Assembly (NCBI RefSeq): GCF_964030655.1
Contig: NZ_OZ034915.1
Location: 372,001-436,000 of the forward strand
Source of the DNA: Spiroplasma endosymbiont of Poecilobothrus nobilitatus
GTDB taxonomy: Bacteria > Bacillota_I > Bacilli_A > Mycoplasmatales > Mycoplasmataceae
DNA length: 64,000 bases
Direction of reading: 5' to 3'
The notes under the pieces were generated by a model that was given only the letters and a program-made list of their open reading frames with translations, was not told where the DNA came from and searched no databases. Both the position numbers and the translations under genes were made by a program. Shown here piece after piece: positions 61,972 to 64,000 of this stretch (within the stretch, counting starts at the first letter, position 1; each line of letters starts with the position of its first letter).

Positions 61972-64000
61972 TTATAACTTTCTTATTTTAATTTTACCAA
62001 GTTTTTGTAAATGTTGTTTTAACCCATGATGTAATCAAAAATGACAAGCATCAGTTATCACAATAATTGTTACAGGAATCATTGCCATTGCTAAACAAGA
62101 AGGAATAAAATATCAATTATTTAAATTATAAACTTCTAAATCATTTAAGTTTAATGCTTTATTATTAATTCAAGGAATAAACAAAATAACAATATTTAAT
62201 AAAACTGCTCCTATTGCGGCATAAATTAATGGTCGATTAATAATTGGAGTAAAACGTTGTTTTATTTTTCAATTTGTTAAAGTAACAGTATTAATAAACA
62301 TACTTGGTGCACAAGTTAAAGCAATAAAAATCCCTGTTCGTCCAAAATCAGAAATTTGCAATTTCATTTCAATCGTAATATTAGGATCACTACTTCGCAA
62401 AAAATCAAAAACTGTTTGATAACCATAGGCTTCGTATGCTTGGGTTGGAACAAAGCTCATTCCAAAATAATAAGCACCAACACAAACACTTGTTGTTAAA
62501 ATTATAATGCGAATCATTGGTCCTCAAATATTCCGAAATAAGGGATTCTTCCCTTGCGCTGGTTTAATTGTCATTAATGTATCATCATTATCAGCCATTC
62601 CAATACAAATTGCTAAAATTGATTCAATAACTAAATTCATTCATAAAATATCAGTTGCTTCTACTGGCGAAAAATGGTTAATTAAGGATAAAATAAAAAT
62701 TGATAAAACATTTGCTAAATTAACCCCAATCACAAAAGTAATTGCCCGGCGGATTTTTTGATAAACATTACGGCCTTCATTAACCCCTTTAATAATTGTT
62801 TCAAAATTATCATCCGTTAAAATAACATCAGCTGCTTGTTTTGCAACATCCGTTCCGGTAATTCCCATTGCTACCCCAATATCAGCTTTTACTAAACTTG
62901 GAGCATCATTAACCCCATCTCCTGTCATTGAAACAAGATAATCTTTCTGCTGTAAAATATTAACAATCCGAACTTTATGTTCAGGATTAACTCGTGCAAA
63001 TACTTTAATATTATCAACAATTCGAATTAATTGCTCATCTCTAATTGCATTTAACTGCTCCGAAGAAATTACTTCATATTCTGAATAAGCTAAGTCTAAT
63101 TCCTTTGCAATTGCTAGGGCAGTTGTTGCATGATCACCAGTAATCATAACAACTTTAATTCCAGCAGCATGTGCTTTTTTTACTGCTTCAATAGCAGATT
63201 GACGAACAGGGTCAATCATTCCAACGGCTCCTAAAAAAATTAAATTTTTTTCTAACGACTCTGGGTTTTGTTCATCATCAAAGTTAGTATTATAAGCAAA
63301 AGCTAATACCCGCAATGCTTGCGCTGATAAATCATCTGCTAACTTTAACAACAATGCTTTATCTTTTTTTGTTAATGTTAAAATTTCATTCTGAATTATA
63401 ATGCGATTACAGCGTTCTAATAAACTATCCAATGCTCCTTTTGTAAAAGTTGTACTAACACCTTCAATAACATTTAAAGTTGACATTAATTTCCGTTCAG
63501 AATCAAAAGGTACTTCATCAATTCGTTCTCATTTATCACGCGAATCTTGCTCATCATATGCAAATAATTCAGCATAATCAACTAATGCTAATTCTGTTGG
63601 ATCACCAATTCGTTCTTTATCTTCAGTAACACTATCGTTACATAAAACTAATGCTTTTAAAAATAAATCTTGGTTCTGATCAAGACTACTATTGATATAT
63701 TCTTCAGCATTAATTACAGCATTATTCATCATTACTTTTTTAACTGTCATTTTATTTTGTGTTAAAGTCCCTGTTTTATCAGTACAAATAACATTGACAC
63801 TTCCTAATGTTTCCATACTAGCAAGTTTTTTGACAATCACATTTTGTTTTGCCATTCGTTTGGTTGAAAATGATAAAGTAATAGAAACAACTGCTGCTAA
63901 TGATTCTGGAATCACCCCAATTGCTAAAGTAATTGCTACCATTAAATAATTAGTTCATCCACTTTTATTACCATTAAAGTATAATGCTAAAAAAATAACA
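61972..64000 (-). CDS. P-type cation (Ca2+-like) transporting ATPase, C-terminal three quarters
   Basis: Continuous TGA=Trp frame from the right window edge to TAA 61972-61974; the N-terminus lies outside. Motifs in order: TM4 IPESLAAVVS, phosphorylation site ICDKTGTLTQNK (Asp), DPTELALV, FTKGALDSLL, MITGDHATTALAIA, SMTGDGVNDAPSL, then at least five C-terminal membrane segments (FVIGVNLANVLSIFILSLI; ATDILWMNLVIESILAIAIG). IPES instead of IPEG/IPEA and the PMCA/SERCA-like layout suggest calcium export, though other cations are possible. Confidence 0.85.

Noticed and set aside
62507-62761. Plus-strand ORFs within the P-type ATPase region
   Set aside because: Antisense shadows of a gene with clear catalytic motifs; the same applies to 63692-63949.

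Overview
The window reads only with translation table 4: TGA is a sense Trp codon in almost every gene, while TAA and TAG are stops. It is very AT-rich, full of insertion sequences, and shows heavy gene decay. Together with the oppBCD, thyA-folA-plsC-deoA, scpAB-rluB and tig/lon genes and the lipoprotein signal peptides, this points to a plant- or insect-associated Spiroplasma of the S. citri type. That is inference; no 16S gene or species marker is present.

Layout. 1-2.6 kb: oppB-oppC-oppD on the minus strand (oppC carries an internal TAA), with an IS3 copy inserted upstream. 4.1-9.3 kb: two large plus-strand genes, a 1220-residue DUF4011-type SF1 helicase with a C-terminal restriction-endonuclease-like domain and a 498-residue partner of unknown function. 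9.4-19.5 kb: IS-dominated accessory DNA with lipoprotein genes, gene stubs and an old phage remnant (15.1-16.6 kb). 19.6-23.1 kb: a nucleotide/lipid operon (thyA with a late TAG, folA, plsC, deoA). 25.0-27.7 kb: scpA-scpB-rluB-dNK operon. 29-39.3 kb: ppa, a RibU-like ECF S component, tRNA-Arg(UCU), a helical-repeat protein, tig, and lon behind a CIRCE operator. 39.9-40.9 kb: an IS30-family transposase. 61-64 kb: a frameshifted lipoprotein gene and a P-type cation ATPase.

The most distinctive region is 41.2-59.0 kb, a compact prophage of about 18 kb. A rightward late module encodes small and large terminase, portal, a 1081-residue structural protein, scaffold, major capsid, connector-like proteins, a membrane protein and a holin-like protein. 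A leftward early module encodes a Cys-rich small protein, several small proteins, a DUF1351-like protein, RecT, a RuvC-like resolvase and a last small protein. Two reverse-oriented genes for a lipoprotein and a secreted Tyr/Pro-repeat protein sit in the late module like lysogenic-conversion genes. There is no recognisable integrase, repressor, polymerase or endolysin; a lysin would be unnecessary in a wall-less host. Portal, scaffold, recT and the secreted protein gene each carry one in-frame TAA, so this copy is probably defective.

Within the early module about 540 bases between two co-directional genes have no convincing ORF, are visibly less AT-rich than their surroundings, and contain repeated hairpins. 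A remnant at 15.1-16.6 kb has a comparable segment in the same relative place. This is the best candidate for an undescribed element: a large phage-encoded structured RNA or replication/packaging region.

Mobile elements: six 1222-bp copies plus one partial copy of an IS3-family element (only the copy at 10.2-11.4 kb has both ORFs open); four copies of an IS1595-like element, three with perfect 8-bp target duplications; two halves of a second IS3-type element; one further IS3-type element inserted into a terminator loop; and one IS30-type element.
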